From positions 2,666,001 to 2,730,000 of the forward strand of contig JBANDB010000001.1 in the NCBI GenBank assembly GCA_037576215.1: a stretch of 64,000 nucleotides of DNA, written 5' to 3'. The notes beneath the pieces were generated by a model, which searched no databases, was not told the origin of the DNA, and saw only the letters and a program-made list of their open reading frames with translations. Origin of the DNA: Armillaria gallica (Eukaryota > Basidiomycota > Agaricomycetes > Agaricales > Physalacriaceae). The translations under genes and the position numbers were made by a program. Shown here piece after piece: positions 12,835-24,171 of this stretch; position 1 is the stretch's first letter, and the number at the start of each line of letters is the position of its first letter.

Positions 12835-13758
12835 CAGTCGGCGCTTTCTCTGTATTAGGACCTGTGAAACTCATTCTCTGTTTATAACCTGGTAGCATAT
12901 TCATGCGACTGTGAACCCTTTTCTTATTGTCGCTTGTAGACCCTTCGAAAATCAATGTCCTTTGACGTAAACTTTGAGCACTCGTTCATTAACCTGGGTT
13001 TTTGATTTTTTTGTTCTTCTCGTTGACTTCGGAGATCTTTCGAATATACAAGGTTAGCACACCAGCACAATCACCTAGACTCGGTCATGGCGGACCTGTC
13101 CCCGACGAGTATCATTCCGGTTCGAGCCAAAAATCCTTACAACCGCCGGCATAACGTTAGCAGCGATGCTACAAACTCGCACGACGGTCTCGCCATAGAA
13201 TAGTAGGCATAACGTCCAATTGGGAATATACGTTCTCCACTAGATGACGAGATTGCATTCTTTCTCTGTTTGTAGCTCAATAGTTACAGTTCCTTCCATT
13301 CATCCTCGTCTCCAAGCACGGTTCTCTGTGTATCCCAGTATTATTTTGGACTATCACGGACCCAAGATGCACCCGATTCCTCATTCATCGAAATCCCCGA
13401 AAGCCTTCGCTATCATTAATAAGATCTTCCATTACCGGAGTACCTATATGGTATGTATATTTTATATTTTGCTTACAGTAAATAAACAATGCAATGCAGA
13501 ACTCCAACATTCAGTGCGGCGACAAAAAAAAAGGACAAGCAGACAAGCACAGAGAGGAACATTAAATTATAGAAGAAACAAGTGTCGGAAGACCATGAGA
13601 TTCTTAGATACGTGCGGTAATGCGAGAATGAATGAAGGTAAAAAGACATGCATGGCAAACAAGAAAATGACCTCTCACCCATAAATGAGACCAAGAAAAC
13701 CCATCCGTGCGTCATAAAACCATGGTGCCAAGTCCGATCGTCTACAATGTCCAGAGCT
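12835..13758. other. Convergent 3' flanks of MYND and RRM genes
   Basis: No gene called. A 38-codon ATG-led frame (MADLSPTSIIPVRAKNPY...) sits at 13087-13203 on the plus strand but has no support beyond being open. A purine-rich stretch on the plus strand near 13500-13680 is probably the untranslated 3' end of the RNA-binding protein gene on the minus strand. Confidence 0.35.
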
Positions 13759-16194
13759 CTACGGTCCCTTCGTAGGGTCAGACCCAGAGGCCCGTTGTAA
13801 CGTAGGCCGCTTCTCGTCAGAAGCCGATAGTGAGTGTGACCTCGATGGCCCGGGCCCACTGCCAGGAGCAGGGAAAAAAACATCATCAATCTTTGCCAGG
13901 CCAGCCGAGTTCTTTGCTGCTTCCACCTTCACCTCAGGCACATTAGTCTCTACCTTTCCCTTCAATATCTCACCTTCAACACCTCCGACACCACCACCGA
14001 AATAACCACCACCCCCCGCATCATTGTTTCCCGTGAGCCCGCCCATCGCCATGACACTGTCGAAGTACCCTTTCGGTTCTTGGAGGTGTCCGGTATAGAA
14101 GAATCCTCCAGGACTCGGTTGGGGATGCAGTTGGAAACCACCCGGACTCGGTATGGGGTAACCAGGGCTTGACTGTGACTGTATGTATGGATTATTATGG
14201 TAAGGGTGTACTGGCGCACCCGGAGCTGGGTTCATATACGGATTCCGGCCCCAAAACGCGCCCGGACTCATTGCCAGTCCTGGCGAGAACGGTGTCAAGT
14301 GAGGTGCTTGTAGCGGGTGAGGTCGACGTGATGGTGATGGTCGCCTTTTTGAAGTAGGGGATGCCGGAAGGTCAGAATCTGAATTAGAATACGGGTATAA
14401 TGAGGAAAGTGACGTGGTCGAAGGCATTGCCGACGAATCCAGAGACGGTGATGGTGGAGGTGGAGTCGTGGGAGGCATGGTCGACGACGTGAATGAAGGT
14501 GGATGGTGGAAGCCATTCATAGACATATCGCTGTCGCTTGTTTTCAGGGGCTGCCCAAACGAGGGCGGAGGTAAGAACGTAAATGGAGGCATAGAGGGTG
14601 TAATGGGAGGAAGGCCGTGTGGCGTCATTGGAATTGCTACGTGATGAAGGGGGGACATAGGATGATACAGCGGCGATATGAGCACAGGCGACATCTGGTG
14701 GTGAAGGCCTGGATGCATCGTGAAAGAGGTGACCGGTGGCGGAGGAGGTATTGATATGGGTCCCGGATGATGAGGGTGTTGCGCGTGGTGAGACGAAGAA
14801 TTATGTCCCGAGTTTTGAGGCGGAGATGCCGATTTCTCTTCTGAAGAAGGGGTGTTATTTGAAGATCGTGTAGATGCGGAATTAGATGGATTTGCACTCA
14901 AAGATGGCCTTGTAGACTCAGCAGAGGACGTCGTAGAGAATGATGTAGTGCGCGAAGAAGGGAGCGCCGGGGGAGGCTGTATGGGTTCTTTCTGTGCCGT
15001 TGGCTGATGTATGTGAGAGTGTGTATGGTGGGGATGAGGCATGGACATCTGGAGTTGCGGTGGATAGATTTCATATGGGGAGCTGGGCGCAGAGAGATCC
15101 AGGTAGCCTGTTGGCAGGGAACTATGTGAAGGTGGATAAGTCGAAGGCGCCTGGCTTGGTGGAGCACTTAAGGCTTGACCATATACAGACGCTGACGGCG
15201 AGGCGGGTGTAGCACCAGATGGAGGTGAAAATTTATCATAATGCACTTTCAACGGACGTCCATTATACTCGTAACTGAGATATAGGAATGATTGGATGTC
15301 ACGACGGCCAAATAACACTTGGCTTACCCATTAAACATTTTAACCGCGCGGTCTGCATCATAATCTGTAGCGAAGACGACAGTTCCAAAGCCTCTCGACC
15401 GACCATCTTGACCTAATGCGACATCGGCGCGTATAATGGTACCTGCCTGACGGAAAAGATCTTTTAAGTCCTGCCACTGGCAGTGGAATGGCAGCTGATA
15501 AATATTATCAATTATCAGATAAAGTGATGACGAAATAATAAATAGTACGCACATTCCCCACGAATAAATTTCTACCGCCGCCCGCGGATGACGCAGGACG
15601 CTCCAACCCATACAGTGAAAGCGAATCGATATCAGGGAGAGGATAGGAATTGGCGGGGGTTGCAGCAGAGTTGTCAAAGTCAAGGGGAAGACGATCTGGA
15701 CGTACTTCGAGAATACGAGTCTGCCAGGAGTAACCATTGAACTTGTCGACTGCACGACCTGCGTCTTCAGCGGTTGCTAGCAGAACTGTACCATAACCGC
15801 GTGATCGATTGTCCGGACCGAGGGAAACGTCTGCTCGTAATACCGTTCCAGCTTGCCGGAAAAGATCCTTCAAGTCTTGCCACCGTACGCGGTAAGGTAG
15901 CTGAAGGCGGGGTGAATACTTGTCCGCCAATGAACAACACGCAGACCCACGTTCCCCACAAATAACTGAGTCCTGGTATCCCTTGGAGGCCCAGTTCGCC
16001 CGTCGGGCGAAGCGCGGGCGGAGGTGGCCATCTGAATTACGGCTTCAATGTCGTCGTTGGTTGGCGCCGGCGCTGGGGAAATAAGTGAAGATCGTGAAGG
16101 TCCATCCTGGAAATAATGCGAGGTTAGCTGGACGGATTTATGAGGGGAAATGAATGACGACAGAGAACGGACGCACGGAACGGAGGGAATCCAT
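13759..16194 (-). CDS. RNA-binding protein with two RRMs and a Pro/Ser-rich C-terminal tail
   Basis: The first exon is tiny (MDSLRS, ATG at 16194) and splices to DGPSRSSLISPAPAPTNDD. RRM1 runs from TQLFVGN (RNP2) to SRGYGTVLLA (RNP1), and RRM2 from RNLFVGN to SRGFGTVVFA. The two share long near-identical blocks (WQDLKDLFRQAGT, RADV.LG.D). Both are interrupted by an intron at the same codon, just after FVGN. After RRM2 comes about 480 residues of low-complexity sequence rich in Pro, Ser, His and Gly with runs of TPPPPSPS type, ending SDPTKGP. The architecture recalls fungal Gbp2/Hrb1-like SR-type mRNA-binding proteins involved in mRNA export, but the tail is different, so the function is inferred only as RNA binding. 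Confidence 0.85.
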
Positions 16195-17324
16195 TAGAAT
16201 TGGACGGGAGAAAGAGCGTGGTCGTCGTCGAGGACAGCGAGCTCGACGGTGTTGGTTCGTGGTAGAGCCAGAGAGGGGACTTGGTCCGAAAGTGGAGACG
16301 AAATGAACCCGACTGACAGCACGGGTCAAAAAAGCTCCACCAACGAAAACAAACACAATTTTCCCGCAATCTCTTCCCCAAATGGGATACCCGACGTCAT
16401 TCCCGTCTTCCTCGTCCCCTGTTCATTTGACGTCATGCGTATTTTGTGACATTTTCTGCCAATATCTTTTCCAATTTTATCGCATATTACTATATATTAT
16501 TTTTGTAGCAAACCCGCCAATTCTCGTAAGTTGACCCCATCGTGATGCGCAGTGGCAAAGAGTGGGAACGGTGGCAACAGCCTTTTTACTTGATCCGACC
16601 CCTTTGACTCGGACCACCGGTAAATTAAATGAATGGTTTGAGCGGGAGGCTTCGTTACGATGCCGAACGTTGCAGGTAGCTGACGGTTACCGAGATTTGG
16701 ACCCAGACGGCAGAAAAGTATGGGCTTCCTTGTGTATCTTGGACCATCAAATGGGAGCCGTAAATGATACAGTCGACACATAATTCCCGTCTCTCTGAGA
16801 ATTAGGATGAACGAATTCCCGGAAGTTTGTACAAATTTGCGAGGGTACCAGCGGAGCGACGTCGTTTCCGGTTCAAGGTGAAGAAACACGCACATACAGA
16901 ATATCACCTGCATAGGGTTCGTGAAAGTGTGTAGAACATAGAAGTATCAACACATTGCTGATTGGTTTATTCTTCTAGCATCTACACGCATGGTTGTGGA
17001 AACCTATGAGAGGAAACACAAATATTAACCATAAACTGACAGGGAGCCGCGACATGCGAGCCGGACGGAGAACAGTGTAAATAAAAGCATCCCCCGGCAG
17101 AAGAGAAGTACAGGAAAGCACCATCGGACCCTGTACAGAGTATGGAACTCAGCCTAGGATTACAAGACAGTCCGTGATGGGCGCAAGGCAAAGTCACAAA
17201 GCCGAAACGTCAAATTCACTAGGGAGTCTGTTTACAAGCTCGTTATAAAAGCACCCTGGATCCAAGCTCACGAAGATCACAGCGATCTATATGATCTACA
17301 TGATAGATAGCCGAGATGGTATCC
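16195..17324. other. Promoter of the RRM gene and 3' flank of the GST gene
   Basis: A 1.1-kb spacer on the upstream side of the RNA-binding protein gene. The only longer frame (16562-16783, plus) has no recognised motif. I see no repeat or RNA gene. Confidence 0.35.
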
Positions 17325-18168
17325 TCAGATATTTGAGTCAATAGTCGTGGCAACAGCTTTCCATGACTCCCGCGCCAGTAACTCTCTCCACGACCTGATC
17401 GTCGTCAGCAACGTACATGTTAAGTAGTCGCATTATGCTCACCTGGCAACGTTGGGCTTGCTATTCATGATGTCGCATCCAGCCTCCTCAAGTTCGACCG
17501 TGTACGGAATATGGAACAGATCCGCCAGTGTCAAATTCTGTACATATATTAAGAATGTGACCAGCAAAGAACAATTTCACCTACATCCCCAGCAATATAT
17601 CTTTGTCGACTCAGTATGTTATTGTACACATCCAGCTTTTCTGACAGTATCCTGACGTTCTTGTCATAAATAGTCTTGTTTGTCTTTTGCCCCAGTGCTC
17701 TGAAGAACCGTGAGAAAGTCGTGCACGACGGGGATAAACAAAGGGCCTCACGGCTTCACCACAGATTCCATCGCTGCACCTTGCACGTAGATGTCAAAGT
17801 TATATATCTCATTTGACGCGGCTTGTTCAAACATCGCAAATGCTTGAAGGTCAGTCGGCACGAGGCTAGCTCCTTGGTTTTCATATTTCTTGCATATGTA
17901 TCTGCAGATGGCTCGGCTTTCGTATAGGATTAGGCCATCATCATCCTAAGTTGGAGCATCAGCACGAACAGCGTGTTTGGCGATTCAAAAAACTCACGAT
18001 GTAGGGCACCTGTCCAAAAGGCTGTTTTTCCACATACGCCCTCGTCTTGTGCTCTTGGTCAATCATATTGATTTCAATAGCTTGGAAGGGCACGTTTTTC
18101 TCCAGCAACACCATAGCGACGCGCTTTGCATTAGGCGACCAGCGGCTACCGTAAAGTTTGAGTACCAT
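17325..18168 (-). CDS. Glutathione S-transferase (phi-like)
   Basis: Thioredoxin-fold N-terminus MVLKLYGSRWSPNAKRVAMV, then the glutathione-site segment KQPFGQVPYI, which continues across an intron as DDDGLILYESRAICRYI (ESRAI contacts the gamma-glutamyl group). The helical C-terminal domain follows, with LSEKLDVYNNILSRQRYIAG, NLTLADLFHIPY and SKPNVARSWRELLARESWK, ending DSNI at 17325. There are at least four short introns and about 215 residues in total, normal for a GST. The pattern KQPFGQVPY plus DDDG.ILYESRAI is that of phi-class-like fungal GSTs, which conjugate glutathione to electrophiles during detoxification. It diverges from the gene at 18315 with only ~145 bp between start codons. 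Confidence 0.88.
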
Positions 18169-18314
18169 ACTCGCTGAATAAGGGGGGAAGAGGGAGCATA
18201 GCGACGTCGAGGTTAGAGAATTGGATGTTCACGCCGCCCGACAGCGCCCGGCTTCGGATGACCGGCCCTGGATTACCGACGTGTTTGAGACATCCAACCA
18301 CCACCACTACCACC
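18169..18314. promoter_or_regulatory. Short divergent promoter between GST and F-box-like gene
   Basis: Only 146 bp separate the start codons of the two divergent genes, so the core promoters must overlap or the chosen ATG of the right-hand gene is downstream of the real one. The frame of the right-hand gene is in fact open back to 18225, but not led by an ATG that starts the conserved MGTRGYY block. No TATA box is evident. Confidence 0.4.
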
Positions 18315-19897
18315 ATGGGTACTCGTGGTTACTACGTATATCGCTGGAGGGGCTGGTATTTCATCCACTACAACCACCTCGACTCGTATCCTGATGGCCT
18401 TGGCCTAATTATCCACGGCGAGGTACCGTCTGCCGACTGTGATCCCAAAGTCTTCGATGAATGGTTCGAGGCAGCTACAAAACGCTTCGATGCTGACTTG
18501 AAGAGATACAAGGTAGAAGAACGACGGCGTGAAACCTTCGAAGTCAGCGATAGATTCTCCATTTCTCGCGAACAACCACGGAACGACATATTCATTGAAT
18601 GGATATACGAAATCGACTTTGACAATCTTGTATTCCATGTCGACTCCGCTCCTATGTTCCGCCTCGACTGCATGCCTTCTCACGATGATTTTTGCGATTA
18701 CATCTCCGTGAATCATTATGGCGTACGAGCCTACCCTGAAGAGATGCCAGAACGCCATCGTTACGAGGCCAACTGGATCACGTCGCCGCCAGAGATCAGT
18801 AGCAAACAATTAACGGCCTACAAGCGACTCGATGCAATAGTCAAAGAGGACATCGTCCCTCTTGCTATATCTGTCGTTTCGAGCACTCGAATTCGTCTTT
18901 TGGAGGCTCTGATAGGGGTATTGATGAAGAGAAGCAGCAGTACTTGTCGTAATATCATCAACCTTCGTAATGTCTCCAGTCGCGATTCTTTCACCAAAGC
19001 CAGCTTCCATGCTATCTGGCACTTCGCTTGGACGGCTCTATCGCCGCCAAAGTACGGGAAACAGTGGGAAGCCGTTATTGCAGGCTCTCATTATCCCGCT
19101 AGAGTGTCTAAGGACGACTGTCTGGCAGTATGGTTCCGCGAGAATCTTTGCGTGTTCGCCTGGACGCATTTGGATGATGAACCCAACCTCAAAGCCGCTG
19201 TCGTTGCCATTACCGAATGCTTACGCTCACAATCCCGCGATTCAGACACCTTCGGTGTTGCGTTTTCTCTCTACCATTGCGTTGTTGTTCGACTGGAGGG
19301 AAAGACAGGAAAAGTTACTCATACAGGTGTACTAGATTTCCTTCCATCCTGGTACGCTTATTCCCCGAGCACGCCGGGTATCACTGCACTCGCACGGCTC
19401 TCTGAATACCTTGATGATCTCTCCCTGGGACATCCCGATGTCACAGTCTGCACTACGGAGCCTCTACACACGCAGCTGCCGCATGAACTGTTGGCCCGGA
19501 TTTCAGAGTACATCTACAGCAGCGCCACGCTCCTAGCATATGCGCAGGCTTCCGTGCAAACACGAGCTGCATGCAGAGCTATGCTAATGAAGCCCTGGGT
19601 GGACAACCTACAGCTTCTTGCCGTGCACCCCGATTCTGTGCTTTGTGGTAGCAAGAATGCGGTGATGGAAGAAGACGGGGACGGGCGGCGCAAAAAGTTT
19701 GCATCCCTCGCTGATGCAAAATTCCTCACCCTCGATGAAAAACATGCTGATACCGTGTTCTCTGTCTCGAATCCGCAGTATCAAAGAGATCTTCTTCAGG
19801 TAAGTTCCCGCAAATACTGACGGTGAGAATATCATTGACATTGATGATTCAGGGCTTAATTGTAGCTGAGGGGATTTTGAAGCCTACAGCGGAGTAA
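18315..19897 (+). CDS. Basidiomycete-specific protein with MGTRGYY start and F-box-like segment
   Basis: A long almost uninterrupted frame. The start MGTRGYYVYRWRGWYFIHYN, followed by HLDSYPDGLG, is a signature of a family of uncharacterised agaricomycete proteins, and this fixes the ATG at 18315. Near residue 380 the segment LPHELLARISEYIYSS resembles the first helix of an F-box, the SCF ubiquitin-ligase adaptor motif, but the rest of an F-box is weak. A clear GTAAGT donor after QRDLLQ and an acceptor at 19853 add a short last exon (GLIVAEGILKPTAE) ending at 19897; unspliced, the frame ends at 19820. About 500 residues. No catalytic residues can be assigned and the function is unknown. Confidence 0.75.
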
Positions 19898-20091
19898 ACA
19901 AATGAGCGTCGATTCTTCGTTAATTAAATGGCGACTGTTTCCTAACATCATTTGTATTTCCATTGTGACGGAATTTGTTCCTAGTCCATGTTCGTCTACG
20001 TACACGTTACAGCATGAAATAATCAGTAAATACAATGCATATATCACAACCATCTCCGTCCTCACTTGCAGATCACGCACAAGAAGCCTGG

Positions 20092-23000
20092 TCAATCAGC
20101 TCTCCGCAGTGCCCGATCTGTAGCAAATGCTACCATGCGCTCTCTCAACGGCAAATCACTATCACTCTCCAGCATCGACATCTCATCAAAGTCCCGCTGT
20201 GATAATGGGCTGTCTGTCCGGTCCATCTCAAACGGCATAGGTGATGCAGTTCGGGGCGTGAAATTGGCGCTCCCGCCACCGTTCTCAGTATTATCTGAAG
20301 GCTCGGGCTGGGGCCGTGTCCATATCCGTACAGCACCGTCATGACTTCCAGTGGCGAACATGTAGGGGTCTTCAGCAGCAGGATTCCATGCTATGCATGT
20401 AAGGTCACCGCCTAGTGCTTGAGCACGCACATAGTGTAGCAGAGCTCCGGATTCTTGATCCCATATGTGAATATCCCCAGCTGCAAATACAGTGAGCGAA
20501 GGAAGCGTCAACCACAGTGAAGTACTATATACCTTTTCCTGCGCATAAGACCAATTCGTCGTTTTTCCCGCCAAAGTAACTCGGTCCAGCGAACTCAACG
20601 GAGCCTTTGGGCATGTATGTGTGCCTGAAAAAGAATGAAAAAGTCGTCGAACCACGGAGAAGGGGCCATCATACCGCAAAGTGAAACGAGCGACCATCTG
20701 CGCATTATTATCTCGATGATCTTTGACAATGTCAATTTTCCATAGTTGGGGTGGCGCCTTTGCCGAGGTGAGGCTCTGACAGATATGAAGTGCAACCTCT
20801 CTCACCTTGTACTCGTAACTGACCAAAGCAATTAAGCCGTTCTTCGTGTTCCTTGCCAACGTGATATCACGGACATCATTAAGTACCGGCGTTTGGCTAT
20901 AAATCTGATGTCACAAAAATGAACATCTCAAAGTGATGAGGCCCGTACTGTTCGATCTGATTCGTCTGCGTATTGTATACTGGGTAGCGAAACATCAGCT
21001 CATGCCTAATATTAAATGAGGAGCGGAACTAACCTGCAAGCCGTTTCTCTACTGCTCTAGGTTTACTTGGTTTCAGCCCAGTGGGTGATACTGTTAACGG
21101 GCCGATACCCAATAGGCGCAGACCATCAGGAGTGACAGCAACATCATGGAGCTTCATATTTTCGAAAACGTATTCGCCGACCACCTAGGGTAGCGAGGGT
21201 GTCAATTTCAAACGGCAAACGAGACTGCGCATTGCAGCTTACCTTGCCCAGAAGATCCTAACAGTACCGAAGAGAGACTAAATTTCGATAGCATACGAAC
21301 AGAATCACACAACTTACCAGTTTCGTTACCTGACTACCTTCCACAGACAATAATCCTATTCACTGATCAACGATACGTTCAAATGACGGAAGGAAGCAAC
21401 GCACCAGTTCCGTCAGGCAACCACGTTATGGATTCAATGGTTGTGTCAGGTCGGTCTATTGTCCTCAAGCACACACCATCCTGCGCATGCGTTCAACGAA
21501 AAAAGCGTAAAAATCAGACTTCTGATTTCTGCAAGCACCGTGAGCGCCAGATGAGGCTAACCCACCTCCGTCCAGATCTTGATACTCTTGCTCAGTTTTG
21601 TCAGTAGGAGATTACCGGAGGGTGACCTATTAGAGAAGTTGAGTATTACTCCGGAGTAGGGAAAGGTGCCTCACCAAGCAACCTGGTTGACAAAGCCTTT
21701 TGCATGTGCGAGGATACGGTGCGATTCGAACGTATCCTGATTTAGCAGATCAGTTCATATGCTCAAGAAAACGTGGACACGGACACTCACGCCGACCCGG
21801 AAGATCAACGAAGTTCTATCCCAACTAATGCGGCGTAAGCTTCCGGTAATTCATCTGTCCTGTACACGCACCTTGACGTAGCCAAAAATTTCCCATTGGG
21901 CGAAAACTGCATGTGCTTGACAAGGGCCTGATGAGCGGTGAGATCCCTCGTTGGTTGCAGACACCTCAACTGAGGAGTCAGCGTTGCAACGCGGGATCGC
22001 AGCAGAGGACCATTCCCAGTAGACCTCTTTCTGCCGTTCAACGTTGATGATGCGGTTCGCTGACGATTGGGGTTCCTTGCACTAGCCATAGCTGCTATAT
22101 TGGAAGATACCGCCGATCGCATCTTCACCGTCCGTATCGCGTTCTTCCAGAGCTGTTTACCGACCGACGGCTCCTCATAAATTGACGGAGCACCTCCTTC
22201 AGTTGTGGGTGATGTTGGAGTAGGACTAATGGTACCGTTAGTCTCCGGAAGTGGATCCGCTGCGCCTCGATGTTTTAAGGTGGGAGAATTCGGAGGGCTG
22301 CTCAGTGGCAGAATTGGTCCATTTCCTGTCTCTATATCATCATGCTTTTCCGAGTCGTCACTCCCACTCGCACTCCCATGAGACATCATACTGACAGTCC
22401 TGATGCCGACTTTCGATATCGAGCTCCTCATTCGCTCAATGGACTTCTCGAATTTATGAATGCAAAATCGTATCATGTCCATGCCGGGAAGATTGAGAAA
22501 TTTGTCTGTGCCTTCGAGGAGGACATCACTGAGCCATTTTCTCCCGCTGTGCCGGAGGAACGTCCAGCGCTCGGAGGCAAACCAGGCAGACACGGCACAG
22601 AGACCGAAGGAGGTGAACGCAGTAAATACTGTCGTTATCGTTGAGGTAACATGGTGCTGTATATGCTGTAAGCAGTTTAAACGAGAAGTTATAAACGGAG
22701 CACGAACTTGATTGGATGCATACGCGAAACAGCAAAGACCGATAGAGAAGCACGCCACAGACATCACGAGGAATACGAGAGGGGAGCGTTTAATCCAGAT
22801 GAGAACCCACCACGGAACTCGATGGCCCGGAGAACGACTATATAGAGTAAGTAAGATGCCACTAACGAAGGATGTACGGATCCCACTTACTACATTGCTT
22901 GCTTCCATGTCAGACCCAGTAAACTATTCACAGCGGCTGCAATTGAAAATACCAGAGAGGCAAACCAGAAAGAGTTCACTGCTGCAGCGGTGCTGCCTTG

Positions 23001-24171
23001 GAGTTCGAATGAAAACTGCATCGTCGTCGCTGTCACGGCAGAGAAGAAGGTGGCGACAGTGGAGAGATTGAGTAAATTGGTTGCCCCGTGTTTTTGTGCG
23101 AAGCGGATAGTGGGTACGCCGATTTCGATGAACATAGATAGGGTTGACGTGATACTATCGATGTGTTCTCCCATCTCAGATGTAAGGTCGTGTATGTACC
23201 GCTGTACCGCGGGATACCGAAATTGTCCTTGATACACGCGTAAACACGAAGCCCAATACTAACTTAACCGTTAATGCCAAGTTGACCAAATGGATCGCAG
23301 CAAACCCACTTTCAAATCACCTTCAAAGGCGGAAATCGATGCATTCACGGCTTCGTCCGTAAACTCTGGGAATTCGTTCAAGCAATTCATAAAAGTTGTG
23401 ACGTCCTTCGCGAGGGCTTCGAACTGGTCTGGAAAGTCTTCAAGGTCCAAGTTCTCGTTGATGACGGGCCTGGAGAAATGCTGCGGGGGGCGCGAGGGTT
23501 TTGCACGACGATGTAATCTTCTCGGTGTTTCAGCCTCAACGATGTTAATATGTGTGGCATGTGTGATTTTTCGGGGAAAGAGATCGGCAGCATTTTCTCG
23601 GTAAAGGTGAAGCAGGTGGGCGAGGCGTTCGCGTAGGTGGAAGGCGGAAGATAAAATCGCTGCCGAACTCCCGAGCTGGCGTGCAGCATTGGCGAAATTA
23701 CGCAGCTAGTGAGGGTCGAGTGAGCAATACTAGCAGCAGCACTGGATGCACCACACCTCTTTGTCCAGATTGTTGATCCTCCTAGATTGTATTGAGACGG
23801 AGGCAATTTGATTGTATCGAATGTACACGTACTTGTGAAACCTATGGAACGTGTCTGCACCCGCAGCTTGAAGATGTTCGTCCACCGTCGCTGCACCGGC
23901 CATCCTTAGCTCTTTCGATGACGATCACAAAGAAATGGACTCACGAACATCTTTGTCGTCCTCTAGAATGGGTGCTTCCTCTTGAGCTATATTCGAAAGA
24001 AACTCAGTGATAAGATAAGTTTCTACGCATTCACGACTCACAACTGTTACTGTCTTCTCTTAGCAGCATCTCCACTAAACTCAAGATAGTCTCCTTCCTT
24101 GTTGATTTTCGGTGTTTTCGTGAAGCGCCATCGTCGTCCGCAAGTCCAACAATAGCATCTATATTGGGCAT
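20092..24171 (-). CDS. Membrane-anchored WD40 protein, Gid7/WDR26-like
   Basis: A multi-exon gene of about 4 kb. The N-terminal exon reads MPNIDAIVGLADDDGAS and a helical region follows (VDEHLQAAGADTFHRFHK, NLDLEDFPDQFEALAKDV). Then come about four hydrophobic segments around 22600-23100 (STVATFFSAVTATTMQFSF, NSFWFASLVFSIAAAVNSL, LVFLVMSVACFSIGLCCFA, TTVFTAFTSFGLCAVSAWF). After a Ser/Pro-rich linker the WD40 propeller begins: LVKHMQFSPNGKFLATSS, WDRTSLIFRVG, TIESITWLPDGT, FENMKLHDVAVTPDGLRLL, LTCIAWNPAAEDPYMFATG and SHDGAVRIWTRP. The propeller resembles Gid7/WDR26-type subunits of the GID/CTLH ubiquitin ligase, but the membrane region makes it a distinct protein, so GID membership is only a suggestion. 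The start could lie further upstream because the frame is open across a possible intron at about 24175-24230. Confidence 0.78.

Noticed and set aside
13087..13203. 38-codon ATG-led frame (MADLSPTSIIPVRAKNPY...) on the plus strand
   Set aside because: It is open and starts with ATG but is short, unlike anything known to me, and lies in a 3' flank of a convergent pair.
16562..16783. 73-codon plus-strand frame between the RRM and GST genes
   Set aside because: No motif, no neighbouring exons; overlaps another open frame on the opposite strand.
18225..18314. Upstream extension of the F-box-like gene (MFTPPDSARL...)
   Set aside because: The conserved family start MGTRGYY lies at 18315, and the extension would leave almost no promoter from the divergent GST gene.
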